Below, one piece after another: positions 10,422 to 18,932 of a stretch of DNA of 64,000 nt; within the stretch, counting starts at the first letter, position 1; every line of letters starts with the position of its first letter. Origin of the DNA: Rhodovulum sp. PH10 (lineage in GTDB: Bacteria; Pseudomonadota; Alphaproteobacteria; Rhizobiales; Xanthobacteraceae); the NCBI RefSeq assembly GCF_000293785.1, contig NZ_AKZI01000079.1:1-64000 (forward strand). The letters run 5' to 3'. The notes below the pieces were generated by a model. The model was not told the origin of the DNA. It saw only the letters and a list, made by a program, of their open reading frames with translations, and made no database searches. The position numbers and the translations under genes are program-made.

Positions 10422-11021
10422 TCAACCCATCGTGGTGCGCGAGCGGATCGCGGTGGTGAGCGTGCCCTCGTCGAGATAGTCGAGCTCGCCGCCGACCGGC
10501 ACGCCGTGCGCGAGCCCGGTGACACGGACTTTTGCGTCCGACAGGCGGTCGGTGATGTAGTGGGCGGTGGTCTGGCCGTCGACGGTGGCGTCGAGCGCGA
10601 GGATCACCTCCGTCACCTCCGGCGCATGGGCGCGGCCGACCAGGGCGTCGATCGTGAGGTCGTCGGGGCCGACACCGTCGAGCGGCGACAGCGTGCCGCC
10701 GAGCACGTGATAGCGGGAATTGACCGCGTTCGCCCGCTCGAGCGCCCAGATGTCGGCGACGTCCGACACCACGACGATGATCGACGGGTCACGCCGCGGA
10801 TCGGCGCACACGGTGCACGGGTTGCGGCTGTCGAGATTGCCGCACACCTCGCACACCGTCACGGTGTCCATCGCGGTCTGCAACGCCGCGGTGAGCGGCG
10901 CCATCAGGAGGTCGCGCTTCTTCACGAGATGCAGCGCCGCGCGCCGCGCCGAGCGCGGCCCGAGCCCCGGCAGCTTTGCCAGGAGCTGAATCAGCCGCTC
11001 GATCTCCGGGCCGGCACTCAT
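10422..11021 (-). CDS. recR: recombination mediator RecR
   Basis: RecR works with RecF and RecO to load RecA on gapped DNA. The 199-residue product has the N-terminal helix-hairpin-helix ([18 protein letters not shown]), the four-cysteine zinc finger (CEVCGN and [10 protein letters not shown]) at about residues 57-77, and the Toprim domain ([19 protein letters not shown]). Length is standard. It is the last gene of the dnaX-ybaB-recR series on this strand, but 343 bases of repeat-rich DNA separate it from ybaB, so it may have its own promoter. Confidence 0.96.
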   Translation of the reverse strand: MSAGPEIERLIQLLAKLPGLGPRSARRAALHLVKKRDLLMAPLTAALQTAMDTVTVCEVCGNLDSRNPCTVCADPRRDPSIIVVVSDVADIWALERANAVNSRYHVLGGTLSPLDGVGPDDLTIDALVGRAHAPEVTEVILALDATVDGQTTAHYITDRLSDAKVRVTGLAHGVPVGGELDYLDEGTLTTAIRSRTTMG

Positions 11022-11364
11022 CGCGCATGTCGCTTCTTCGAAGCGACCCCGGGGGAACGCGCACCCACACGAAACGCGAGGGCTGCGGAGGGCATCCCCC
11101 CCCTCCCCGTCCATCCCCCACGAGGGGGGAGGGGACGAAAGAACCGGGATGCTGCGACGATCGACCCGAGCCCGCTCGCGCCGGTCGGGGGCTCTGTCTC
11201 GATGCCTTTGCGCCAGGCCGCAGCCTGCTCCCTCCCCCCTCGCGGGGGAGGGCCAGGGAGGGGGGCCGCCCGGCCCCCGAACCATCCGGACACCGGCACG
11301 TGCCGAACGACGGCGGCCGACACGATGCGACGGGCGGAACAGTGCAGCGGCATCCCGAAAAATC
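11022..11364. repeat. G/C-run hairpin repeats between ybaB and recR
   Basis: This gap holds no gene. It is dominated by strings of C and G that fold into hairpins, clearest at 11230-11252, where CCCTCCCCC pairs with GGGGGAGGG around CTCGC. A second cluster of the same words lies near 11095-11135. Such CTCCCC/GGGGAG hairpins recur at 51814-51840 and 56408-56433. Confidence 0.55.
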
Positions 11365-11685
11365 TCAGAACAGCTTCATGCCGGGCGGCAGCGGCAGGCC
11401 GCCGGTCAGGCCCTGCATCTTCTCGGCGAGCATGGCGTCGCCCTTGCGCTTGGCGTCGCCGTGGGCGGTGACGATCAGGTCCTCCAAGACCTCCACCTCC
11501 TCCGGCTTCATGAGCGAGGGGTCGATCTTGATCTTGCGCAGCTCGCCCTTGGGCGTCACCACCACGGTGACGAGGCCGCCGGCGGCCGACCCCTCGACCT
11601 CGACCTGCTCGAGCTCGGCCTGCAGGGTCTCCATCTTGCCCTTCAATTCGGCGGCCTGCTTCATCAAACCCAGAAAATTCGCCAT
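11365..11685 (-). CDS. ybaB: YbaB/EbfC nucleoid-associated protein
   Basis: A small DNA-binding protein that dimerises as tweezers and associates with the nucleoid. The 106-residue sequence shows the family pattern: start [18 protein letters not shown], a central beta sheet ([20 protein letters not shown]), then a helix and a Gly/Pro/Met-rich tail. GGAGACC precedes ATG 11685. It is 24 bases after dnaX and almost certainly co-transcribed with it, the usual arrangement. Confidence 0.95.
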   Translation of the reverse strand: MANFLGLMKQAAELKGKMETLQAELEQVEVEGSAAGGLVTVVVTPKGELRKIKIDPSLMKPEEVEVLEDLIVTAHGDAKRKGDAMLAEKMQGLTGGLPLPPGMKLF

Positions 11686-11709
11686 GGTGGTCTCCAGAAG
11701 GAACGGTGG

Positions 11710-13710
11710 TCAAAAATCGTCGTCGAGGTCGTCGTCGCGGCGATGGGCGCCGAACGAGGAGAGATCGTCGAGCCCGTCGTCGCCATAAGGCGGCATGTCG
11801 GGCGGATCGCCGTCGTCGTCGGCCTCCGGCGCCGGCGGCAGCGCGGCGGCCGCCTCCTCCGCCACGGTGTCGGCGGCGCGCGGCTTCACCGAGACGATCT
11901 CGGCGCCGGGAAAGCGCTCGAGGACCCGCTGCACCAGCGGATCGGCCCGCACGCCGCGCTCGACCTCGGCCTCGTGCGCCTCGCGCTGCGAGCGCAGCGT
12001 CGGCTGACCGTCCTCGGTCGAGACGACGACCATCCAGCGCCGCCCGGTCAAGGTGGCGAGCTTTTTGCCGAGATCGCCGATCATCGCCTTGGAGGCGGTC
12101 GGCTCCAGCGCGATCTCGAGCTTGCCGTCCTCGAAACGCACCAGCCGCACGTCCCGCTCCAGCAAGGTCCGCGTCTGGAGATCACGTTTTTCGCCGGCGA
12201 GCGCGACGAGGTCCTCGAAGCGGGCGAGCGTTTGGATCGCGGCGGGCTCGGGCGTCGACGCGGGCAACGGCCGCAGCGTGCCGGCGGGCGCGCCGTTCGA
12301 GGTCGCCCGCGCCATCGGCCGATCGCCGGCATGGCCGGCCGGGCGGTCGAACGCCCGCAGCGCCGGACGCGACGACCCGGACGTTTGCGAAGCGCCGGAC
12401 CCACCGGCGGGTGCCCCTGCTCCGGCGAACGAGAGCGACTGCCCCTGCCCGAGCGCCCGGATCACCTCGTCCGGCCCCGGCAGGTCGGCCGCATAGGCGA
12501 TCCGCACCAACACCATCTCGGCGGCGGCGATCGGCTTTGCCGCGGTCTCGACCTCGGAGAGGCCCTTGAGCAGCATCTGCCAGGTGCGCGACAGCACCCG
12601 CATCGACAGCGTGGTGGCGAGCGCCCGGCCTCGCGTACGCTCGGCCTCCGACAAGGCCTTGTCCTCGGCGACCGAGGGCACCGCCTTCACCCGGGTGACG
12701 AAATGGGTGAGCTCGGCGAGGTCCTCCAGCACCGTGAGCGGATCGGCACCGCTGTCGTACTGGTCGCGCAGCTCGGTGAGCGCCGCCGCGATGTCGCCGC
12801 GCAAAAGCGCCTCGAACAGGTCGATCACCCGCGCGCGATCGGCGAGCCCGAGCATTTCGCGCACGCCCGCGGCGTCGACCGTGCCGCCCCCGGTCCCGGC
12901 GCCATGGGAGCCCGCATGGGCGATCGCCTGATCCAGCAGCGACAGCGCGTCGCGCACCGAGCCTTCCGCCGCCCGCGCGATCAGCGCCAGCGCCTCGGTC
13001 TCGGCCGGCACACTCTCTTTCGCGGCGATCCCGGCCAAGTGGCTCACCAAGAGGTCGGCATCGAGCCGGCGCAGGTCGAAACGCTGGCAGCGCGACAGCA
13101 CGGTGATCGGAACTTTTCGGATCTCGGTGGTCGCGAACACGAATTTCGCGTGCGGCGGCGGCTCCTCGAGGGTCTTCAGCACGGCGTTGAAGGCCGCCGT
13201 GGAGAGCATGTGCACCTCGTCGAGGATGTACACCTTGTAGCGGGCCGAGACCGGCGCGTAGCGGATCGCGTCGTTGATCTGGCGGATGTCGTCGACGCCG
13301 TTGTGGGAGGCCGCGTCCATCTCGATCACGTCGAAATGGCGGCTCTCCATGATCGCTTCGCAGTGGAGCCCGAGCGTCGGCATCGCGACGGTCGGCCCGG
13401 TGACCGAGCCGTCCGGCAACTCGTAATTGAGGGCACGGGCAAGGATGCGCGCGGTGGTGGTCTTGCCCACCCCGCGCACGCCGGTGAGGATCCAGGCTTG
13501 CGGAATCCGGCCGGTCGCGAACGCGTTGGTGATGGTCCTCACCATCGCGTCCTGGCCGATCAAGTCCTCGAAGGTTTGCGGACGGTATTTGCGCGCCAGC
13601 ACCCGGTAGGCGCCGGCCGGCGCGGCCGCGTTCCGGGTGGAGGCGGGGGAGGACGCCGCCGGCACGTCGGGCGAGCCCGGCAGCGCGGCGTCCGCGCGCG
13701 TGTCATCCAT
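11710..13710 (-). CDS. dnaX: DNA polymerase III tau/gamma subunit
   Basis: Clamp-loader ATPase of the replicative polymerase. The 666-residue protein has an unconserved N-terminal extension of about 35 residues, the AAA+ core with Walker A GVRGVGKTTTAR (77-88), Walker B YILDEVHML (161-169) and sensor LSRCQRF (205-211), then a Pro/Ala-rich linker and an acidic C-terminal tail. The zinc module has only one cysteine left (PTLGLHCEAIMESRH); as far as I know this loss is common in Rhizobiales DnaX. The tau-length product is intact; whether a shorter gamma is made cannot be seen. The SRP RNA gene lies just upstream. Confidence 0.96.
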   Translation of the reverse strand: MDDTRADAALPGSPDVPAASSPASTRNAAAPAGAYRVLARKYRPQTFEDLIGQDAMVRTITNAFATGRIPQAWILTGVRGVGKTTTARILARALNYELPDGSVTGPTVAMPTLGLHCEAIMESRHFDVIEMDAASHNGVDDIRQINDAIRYAPVSARYKVYILDEVHMLSTAAFNAVLKTLEEPPPHAKFVFATTEIRKVPITVLSRCQRFDLRRLDADLLVSHLAGIAAKESVPAETEALALIARAAEGSVRDALSLLDQAIAHAGSHGAGTGGGTVDAAGVREMLGLADRARVIDLFEALLRGDIAAALTELRDQYDSGADPLTVLEDLAELTHFVTRVKAVPSVAEDKALSEAERTRGRALATTLSMRVLSRTWQMLLKGLSEVETAAKPIAAAEMVLVRIAYAADLPGPDEVIRALGQGQSLSFAGAGAPAGGSGASQTSGSSRPALRAFDRPAGHAGDRPMARATSNGAPAGTLRPLPASTPEPAAIQTLARFEDLVALAGEKRDLQTRTLLERDVRLVRFEDGKLEIALEPTASKAMIGDLGKKLATLTGRRWMVVVSTEDGQPTLRSQREAHEAEVERGVRADPLVQRVLERFPGAEIVSVKPRAADTVAEEAAAALPPAPEADDDGDPPDMPPYGDDGLDDLSSFGAHRRDDDLDDDF

Positions 13711-13744
13711 CGCTTCGGCCGGGCCTCGCAGCAGCAGAACGGAA

Positions 13745-13845
13745 GTGGGAGGCTGACAAGCGACCCGAACCGGGGCTCGTTAGGGCTGCTTCCTTCCGGA
13801 CCTGACCCGGTTGGCGAGTGGCTCGTCCACCGCCAACCTCCCGCC
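13745..13845 (-). ncRNA. ffs: 4.5S RNA of the signal recognition particle
   Basis: On the minus strand the conserved SRP domain IV is unmistakable: the GGTCAGGTCCGGAAGG-AAGCAG core with its GGAA tetraloop lies at about 13782-13807. The ends close the hairpin: GGGAGG (complement of 13837-13842) pairs with CCTCCC (complement of 13747-13752). The RNA binds Ffh for co-translational membrane targeting. Its 3' end lies about 35 bases before dnaX. Exact ends are estimated from the pairing. Confidence 0.92.
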
Positions 13846-13960
13846 CTCTATATCGACGGAGCCGCGAGGGAATGCAAGCGCCTCGAACGGCGGCGCGGCG
13901 GCGGCCGCCGTGATAGGGTGCCGCACCCGAATCGGGCCCCTCGCCACCGGCCATTCCGAC

Positions 13961-14392
13961 ATGTCGATTCTCTCGCCCGCCTGGTCGCTCCACCCGCAGC
14001 TCGCCAAGGACACCATCGATATCGGCGACCTGCCGCTGTCGCGCGTGCTGGTGATCAAGGACGCCAACTACCCCTGGCTCCTGCTGGTGCCGCGCCGGCC
14101 GGAGGTGGCCGACATCATCGACCTCGACGAGGTCGCGCTCGCCCAGCTGACGACCGAGATCGCGCGGGTCGGCCGGGCGCTGAAGGAGGTCACCCGGTGC
14201 GACAAGCTCAATGTCGCCGCACTCGGTAACGTGGTGCCGCAGCTGCACGTGCACGTGATCGCCCGCCGCAAGACCGACGCCGCCTGGCCGCGGCCGGTGT
14301 GGGGCCACGTGCCCCCGCTCGACCACGACCCGACCGAGGTCGACGCCTTCATCAAGGCCTTGCGCCGCAGAATTTGGCTTGCGTCCGACTAG
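13961..14392 (+). CDS. HIT-family protein
   Basis: A 143-residue cytoplasmic protein of the histidine-triad superfamily, whose members hydrolyse or transfer nucleotide groups. The signature near residue 90 reads VVPQLHVHVIARR, so the triad is Gln-x-His-x-His: the first histidine is replaced by glutamine, as in a subgroup of bacterial HIT-like proteins. Substrate unknown. The ATG 13961 start has no strong ribosome site. nudC follows 22 bases after its stop, so the two nucleotide-handling genes are probably co-transcribed. Confidence 0.85.
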   Translation: MSILSPAWSLHPQLAKDTIDIGDLPLSRVLVIKDANYPWLLLVPRRPEVADIIDLDEVALAQLTTEIARVGRALKEVTRCDKLNVAALGNVVPQLHVHVIARRKTDAAWPRPVWGHVPPLDHDPTEVDAFIKALRRRIWLASD

Positions 14393-14414
14393 GGCGCCGT
14401 TTTTAGTGCCGGCC

Positions 14415-15368
14415 ATGCTCGAACGCTCCGATTCCGCTCTCCGGCCCCATCTCGGATACACCGGCAACGGCATCGACCGGGCTCCCGCCGTCCGACACGA
14501 TCCGCAGCAGTGCGCCGCCCTGGCGAGCCACCCCGCCTCTCGCTTCTACGTGGTGGGCGGCGACCTGGTGGCCCTGCGGACCGGCGGCGCCGGCGCCCCG
14601 GCCGACCCCTTGTTCACCCGCGCCGAGGCGGAAGCGCTCGGCCCGGTGCGCGAGACCGCCTGCCTCGGCGTCGTCGAGGGCACCGGCCGCTTCGCCGTCG
14701 GGCTCGATCCGGCGGCGATGGAGGCGCCGAGCACCCGCCCCGACCTTCTGGTGACCGACCTGCGCCGCATCGCGGTCGAGGGGCTGGTTCCGGCCGACCA
14801 CCTGCCGCTGCTCGCCGAGGCGAAGGCGCTTCTCCTGTGGCACGCGCGGCACCGCTTCTGCCCGGCCTGCGGGCAGCCGACGACGGTCGCCGACGCCGGC
14901 TGGCGGCGCGACTGCGCGGCCTGCGGCGCCCAGCATTTCCCGCGCACCGACCCGGTGGTCATCATGCTGGCGGTCGACGGCGACCGCTGCCTGCTCGCCC
15001 GCCAGAGCCGCTTCACGCCGGGCATGTGGTCGTGCCTCGCCGGCTTCGTCGAGCCCGGCGAGAACATCGAGGAGGCGGTGCGCCGCGAGACCTTCGAGGA
15101 GACGGCGGTGCGCTGCGGCGCGGTGCAGTATGTCGGGTCGCAGCCCTGGCCGTTTCCGATGTCGCTGATGATCGGCTGTGTCGCCGAGGCGCTGACGACC
15201 GACCTCACGATCGACCGCAGCGAGCTCGAGGACGGCCGCTGGTTCTCCCGCGACGAGGTGTTGGCGATGCTGGAGCGGCGCCACCCGGACGGGCTGTTCG
15301 CGCCGCCGCCGATCGCCATCGCCCACTACATCATCCGCCGCTGGGTGGACGGGACGCTCGGCGACTGA
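14415..15368 (+). CDS. nudC: NAD(H) pyrophosphatase / RNA decapping hydrolase NudC
   Basis: NudC cleaves NADH to NMNH and AMP and removes NAD caps from RNA 5' ends. The 317-residue protein has the zinc ribbon (Cys149, Cys152, Cys167, Cys170), the Nudix box GFVEPGENIEEAVRRETFEE (210-229) and the NADH-specific SQPWPFPMS motif at 242-250, which separates NudC from other Nudix enzymes. ATG 14415 is my start; TTG 14379 and GTG 14406 are in frame but would overlap or crowd the HIT gene. No ribosome site is obvious. Confidence 0.94.
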   Translation: MLERSDSALRPHLGYTGNGIDRAPAVRHDPQQCAALASHPASRFYVVGGDLVALRTGGAGAPADPLFTRAEAEALGPVRETACLGVVEGTGRFAVGLDPAAMEAPSTRPDLLVTDLRRIAVEGLVPADHLPLLAEAKALLLWHARHRFCPACGQPTTVADAGWRRDCAACGAQHFPRTDPVVIMLAVDGDRCLLARQSRFTPGMWSCLAGFVEPGENIEEAVRRETFEETAVRCGAVQYVGSQPWPFPMSLMIGCVAEALTTDLTIDRSELEDGRWFSRDEVLAMLERRHPDGLFAPPPIAIAHYIIRRWVDGTLGD

Positions 15369-15414
15369 GCCGGACCGCCCGCCCCGATCCCCGACCCCAC
15401 CGCCACGAGCCGGC

Positions 15415-15864
15415 ATGGACGCCATCGACCGCAAGATCCTCGCGCTCCTGCAGGAGGACGCCTCGCTCTCGGTCGCCGAGATCGGCAACCGGGTGGGGCT
15501 GTCGTCGACGCCGTGCTGGAAGCGGATCCAGAAGCTCGAGGCGACCGGCATCATCGTGCGGCGGGTGGCGCTGGTCGATCCCGACAAGGTCGGGCTCGGC
15601 GTCACGGTGTTCGTGTCGGTGGAGACCGACGACCATTCGCAGGAGTGGCTCGACCGCTTCGCCCGCACCGTCGAGGCGATGCCGCAGGTGATGGAATTCT
15701 ACCGGATGGCCGGCGACGTCGATTACATGCTGCGGGTCGTGGTCGCCGACATGGCGGCCTACGACCGCTTCTACAAGGCGCTGATCGCCGCCGTGCCGCT
15801 GAAGAACGTCACCTCGCGCTTCGCGATGGAACGGGTGAAGTCGACCACCGCGCTGCCGGTGTGA
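15415..15864 (+). CDS. Lrp/AsnC-family transcriptional regulator
   Basis: A 149-residue regulator with an N-terminal winged helix-turn-helix (LSVAEIGNRVGLSSTPCWKR, about 18-37) and a C-terminal RAM domain (VTVFVSVETDD, DVDYMLRVVVAD) that usually binds an amino acid effector and drives octamer assembly. It starts 46 bases after nudC. The target genes cannot be inferred, because the next + strand gene is more than 2 kb away and convergent genes follow. Confidence 0.93.
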   Translation: MDAIDRKILALLQEDASLSVAEIGNRVGLSSTPCWKRIQKLEATGIIVRRVALVDPDKVGLGVTVFVSVETDDHSQEWLDRFARTVEAMPQVMEFYRMAGDVDYMLRVVVADMAAYDRFYKALIAAVPLKNVTSRFAMERVKSTTALPV

Positions 15865-15934
15865 GGCCCGTACGGCCGGCGGCATGGTTCCGACCGATCG
15901 TCGTGATCACGCCGTGCGCCGGGCGGGGAAAAAA

Positions 15935-16546
15935 TCACCCGCGCGGCTTCAGGAACTGGGAATCCTTCAGCGTCATCGGTCCGGTGATCACGTAGCCGAT
16001 CGCCGGCGTGTAGGTGTAGCTCGCCTCGCCCCACACCACCGTGCAGGGCGACGGCGCCGTGTCGCTCGTGCAGGTGCCGATGATCGCCGTCGGGATCGAG
16101 CTCGTCACGGTGCCGGAGCGATCGCCCGCGCCGAGGCTGCTGCCGCCGCTCAGGCTCTTGCTCCAGGCGACCGTCGCCCGGCCCGACCGGTCGATCTGCA
16201 CCAGCGTCAGCGTCACCTTGAGCGGCGACACCTTGAACGGCGACACCACCGCGGTCGAGGCGTCGAGCACCGTCAGGAGGTCGCTGTCGGACGGCGTGTC
16301 GGTGACCTTGCTCATCTTGTTCTCGCGCGCGGTGAGGTCGGCGACGGTGTGGGCGATCAGCGTCACCTTGCGGTCGATCGACACCGCCTCGGTGACCTCG
16401 ACGCTGCCGAGATAGAGCGTGATCATGATCGGCAGGATCAGCGCGAACTCGACCGCCGAAACGCCGCTCTCGTTGCCGGCGAAGCGCGCGAGCCCGAGAC
16501 ACTCTCCTTCACACCACCGACGGATCATGGCGACACCGGACAACAT
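15935..16546 (-). CDS. TadE/TadG-like pilus subunit
   Basis: A 203-residue Tad minor pseudopilin. After a short basic N-terminus comes the TadE signature (ESGVSAVEFALILPIMITLYLG, with the processing glutamate of the pseudopilin class), one membrane helix, and an extracytoplasmic domain that ends LKDSQFLKPRG. ATG 16546 lies 6 bases after the preceding stop; ATG 16528 and a GTG at 16549 are other possible starts. It is the distal gene of a two-gene set with the subunit at 16552-17136. Confidence 0.85.
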   Translation of the reverse strand: MLSGVAMIRRWCEGECLGLARFAGNESGVSAVEFALILPIMITLYLGSVEVTEAVSIDRKVTLIAHTVADLTARENKMSKVTDTPSDSDLLTVLDASTAVVSPFKVSPLKVTLTLVQIDRSGRATVAWSKSLSGGSSLGAGDRSGTVTSSIPTAIIGTCTSDTAPSPCTVVWGEASYTYTPAIGYVITGPMTLKDSQFLKPRG

Positions 16547-16551
16547 CACGA

Positions 16552-17136
16552 TCAGTTCCCGAACGGCTCGTTGCGGAACGCGGCGGTCGCGACCAGAAGC
16601 CGCGAGGTCGAGTTCGGGTTGGCGAGATAGGGCTGCACCAGCGCGGTGACGATCGGCCACTGATACATCAGCCGGACCACCACCACCTCGTTCTCCTTGC
16701 TGGTCTGATACTGCGTCTCGGGCTTGCCCTCGGCGTCGACCTTGACGCTGGTGTCGATGCCGCTGAACGAGCTGCCGTAGTTCTGCACGTCGACATAGAG
16801 CTTGTCGCACGAGAACACGATGCGCAGGAGATTGCTGCAGGCGCGGGTCCGGAAGGCCGACTCGTCGATGCTCTTCGTCTGCCCGGTCTGCACCAGCCGC
16901 GCGGCATCGGCGACGCCGGTCTCCAGCATCTGCTGGGCGAAGAACACCATCGCCGTCTCCATCGTCATGAACAGGATCATGACGAACGGAAACAGCACCA
17001 TTGCGAACTCGACCGCGGTCGCACCGTCGCGCCGCCGGACGAACCGGCGCAGCAGACGAGGCGGCCACGCCCGGCCGATCCGCCGGGCTACGCCCGCCGA
17101 TCCGGAACCGATCGAGACCCCGCATCTCCGCAGCAT
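16552..17136 (-). CDS. TadE/TadG-like pilus subunit
   Basis: A 194-residue pseudopilin-like protein. The conserved segment DGATAVEFAMVLFPFVMILF begins near residue 37 and is followed by an extracytoplasmic domain (RACSNLLRIVFSCDKLYVDV, with two cysteines). ATG 17136 has GAGG six bases upstream, so the start is well supported. It is translationally close to the next TadE-like gene. TadE and TadF proteins are minor components needed for Flp pilus formation. Which copy corresponds to TadE, TadF or TadG is not clear. Confidence 0.85.
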   Translation of the reverse strand: MLRRCGVSIGSGSAGVARRIGRAWPPRLLRRFVRRRDGATAVEFAMVLFPFVMILFMTMETAMVFFAQQMLETGVADAARLVQTGQTKSIDESAFRTRACSNLLRIVFSCDKLYVDVQNYGSSFSGIDTSVKVDAEGKPETQYQTSKENEVVVVRLMYQWPIVTALVQPYLANPNSTSRLLVATAAFRNEPFGN

Positions 17137-17282
17137 GTCGCACCTCACGCGATCGATCCAGTTTAGGCAAAAGGCCGTTGTGAAATGCTTGCAGATACCA
17201 TCGTCGCCGCGGCCGGCCGATTCACCGTCGATCAACCATTCCGCCACCCGGCGTGCAGCGTGCGGCGACGTGCGGCCACCGA

Positions 17283-17789
17283 TCAGCGCGACGTGCCGGC
17301 CGCCGCGGCGCCCCCCTGCACCGCCTGCTGGCTGCGGCTGCCGGTCTGGGCCAGCGTCGACTGGAAGAAGTCCGGCGTGTCGCCGAGCGTGATGCGGCGC
17401 TCGCAGAACGGCGTGCAGCTGTAGGACTCGCGATTGACGCCGCGATAGACCACCACCGCGTCGGGCGGCCCCTCCACCTGCACCGCCTCGTCCATCAGAA
17501 CCTTGCCGGCGCGATCGAGCGCGACGAGATTGGTGAGGCCGTAGCCCTTGCCCGTGATCACCATCATGCCGCCGGTCTGCACCGACACGTCGGCGATCAG
17601 CGGGTTGCCGACCACGATGGTCGCGACGTTCTCCGGCAGGCGGAGGAGACGGGCCTGATCGAGCACCACCACCAGCGGATCGGCCGCCGCCGGAGCGGCC
17701 GCCAGCGGGCCGACCGCGCCGAGCGCGGCGAGGCAGAGCGCGAGGCCGGCGACACGCCGGACCGGCTGCCGCCATGACGAGAAGGTCAT
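17283..17789 (-). CDS. secreted protein with CpaC/secretin N-terminal-like domain
   Basis: A 168-residue exported protein with a signal peptide of about 36 residues (cleavage near AAAD). Its body is the pilus-assembly N-terminal domain also found at the front of CpaC secretins: LVVVLDQARLLRLPENVATI, VGNPLIADVSVQTGG and VITGKGYGLTNLVALD. It lacks the secretin core. Start ATG 17789 has GGAG seven bases upstream. It faces away from the flp genes and shares their promoter region, so it is probably a periplasmic helper of the Tad apparatus. Confidence 0.85.
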   Translation of the reverse strand: MTFSSWRQPVRRVAGLALCLAALGAVGPLAAAPAAADPLVVVLDQARLLRLPENVATIVVGNPLIADVSVQTGGMMVITGKGYGLTNLVALDRAGKVLMDEAVQVEGPPDAVVVYRGVNRESYSCTPFCERRITLGDTPDFFQSTLAQTGSRSQQAVQGGAAAAGTSR

Positions 17790-18120
17790 CGGAACTCTCC
17801 AACACTTGCCGATGCGGCCACCGTGAACGGCCGGGACGAGACGACAACATGCCTTCGCAGTGGTGAACGAACCACCAATGAGAAAACCGCCGCGCCTGCT
17901 TTTCCAGCGGCTTTCGACGCGATACCGCACATTCCCGAGAGTCGCGAAACCGCTCGTTAACTACGACCACGAAGAGCGCGCGGCGACGGGGTTTCGACGA
18001 ATGGATTAACCGGCGAGAAACAGCCGGGGGTTATGCTGCATCCATGGTCTCGAGAGCCGGGAAACAACGGCGAACGAGACCGAGCTCAGACAGTAGTTTG
18101 CGTGGACTCAGGAGCAGGAC
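17790..18120. promoter_or_regulatory. divergent promoter region of flp1 and the CpaC-N-like gene
   Basis: A 331-base gap with no gene. It contains GTTAAC and a TTAACC near 17957-18010, and an AGGA ribosome site just before flp1. Abundant pilin synthesis requires a strong rightward promoter here; I could not pick -35/-10 boxes with confidence. Confidence 0.35.
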
Positions 18121-18291
18121 ATGAAAACCCTTGTGAAGCGTTTCGCCGCTGACGAATCCGGCGCGACCGCCATCGAGTACGGCCTGATCGCCGCCGGCAT
18201 CTCGGTCGCCATCCTTTCGGTCGTGAACGCGCTCGGCACCAAGCTGACCAACGTGTTCTCGAACATCTCGTCGCAGATGAACGGCGGCTGA
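18121..18291 (+). CDS. flp: Flp-type pilin 1
   Basis: A 56-residue major pilin of the Tad system. The prepilin peptidase site and hydrophobic helix show as ADESGATAIEYGLIAAGIS: processing leaves a mature chain starting in the Flp motif with Glu and Tyr at mature positions 5 and 6. The rest, ILSVVNALGTKLTNVFSNIS, is a single helix. AGGA precedes ATG 18121. It is nearly identical to the pilin at 18579 and is followed by its own hairpin, so it is probably the most abundant product of the locus. Confidence 0.93.
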   Translation: MKTLVKRFAADESGATAIEYGLIAAGISVAILSVVNALGTKLTNVFSNISSQMNGG

Positions 18292-18324
18292 TCACCGTCG
18301 AGCCTTCGCGGCGTCCCGTTCGCA

Positions 18325-18350
18325 GGGCCTCGGACCACGGTCCGGGGCCC
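18325..18350 (+). terminator. hairpin after flp1
   Basis: Bases 18325-18336 pair with 18339-18350 over 12 positions, one of them a G-U pair, 33 bases after the flp1 stop. There is no T-run, so it may act as a partial terminator or as an mRNA-end shield that favours pilin over downstream genes. Confidence 0.55.
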
Positions 18351-18578
18351 TTCGCGTGTCCGGAAGCCCCCTGCGGCGCCCCCGCGATGGTTACCGAAAT
18401 CCGAACGCGATCCTCACGTTTTCAACGATTCCGCGGGGCGAATTCCGAGATGCGGCGTGGGCTGTTTGCTTGAAGTTTGGTGGCATCTTCACCGCCGTCG
18501 CCGCAACGCAACACACGACAACGGCCCAAAGCAAGAGCAACGGCCCAAGACTTCGGGTCTCGGAAACAGGAGACGAAC

Positions 18579-18746
18579 ATGGCTCTCATCAAGCGCTTCA
18601 TCAGCAACGAGTCCGGCGCGACCGCGATCGAGTACGGCCTGATCGCCGCCGGCATCTCGATCGCCATCCTCTCGGTGGTGAACGCCCTCGGCACCAAGCT
18701 GACCAACGTGTTCTCGAACATCTCGTCGCAGATGAACGGCAGCTGA
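18579..18746 (+). CDS. flp: Flp-type pilin 2
   Basis: A 55-residue Flp pilin starting MALIKRFISNESGATAIEYG. From the Gly before the processing site to the end it differs from pilin 1 at only two residues, and the DNA is nearly the same, marking a recent tandem duplication. CAGGAGACGA gives a good ribosome site before ATG 18579. A perfect hairpin follows. Confidence 0.93.
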   Translation: MALIKRFISNESGATAIEYGLIAAGISIAILSVVNALGTKLTNVFSNISSQMNGS

Positions 18747-18771
18747 TCGCCCTTCGCGCCTCGGCGCCGCA

Positions 18772-18800
18772 CGCGGCCCCGGACCCGGTCCGGGGCCGCG
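18772..18800 (+). terminator. perfect hairpin after flp2
   Basis: CGCGGCCCCGGACC (18772-18785) is exactly complementary to 18787-18800 with one base between, beginning 25 bases after the flp2 stop. It resembles the hairpin after flp1 in sequence and place. There is no T-run. Confidence 0.6.
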
Positions 18801-18932
18801 CGCGCATGACGAGCCCGCCCGCACGATCCCGGCCACCGGACTCTCGCGCCGCGCCGGATCCGTTCGGGGTTACCCGGGCTTAAGACTTCGTGCGTAGTGT
18901 CGTGACGTCCGCGGACCCAGGCCGGAGCGAGC

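Noticed and set aside
11149-14229. Open frame of over 1000 codons on + across ybaB, dnaX and the SRP RNA
   Set aside because: Runs antisense through genes of clear identity and through the SRP RNA; composition is Arg/Gly/His-rich and meaningless.
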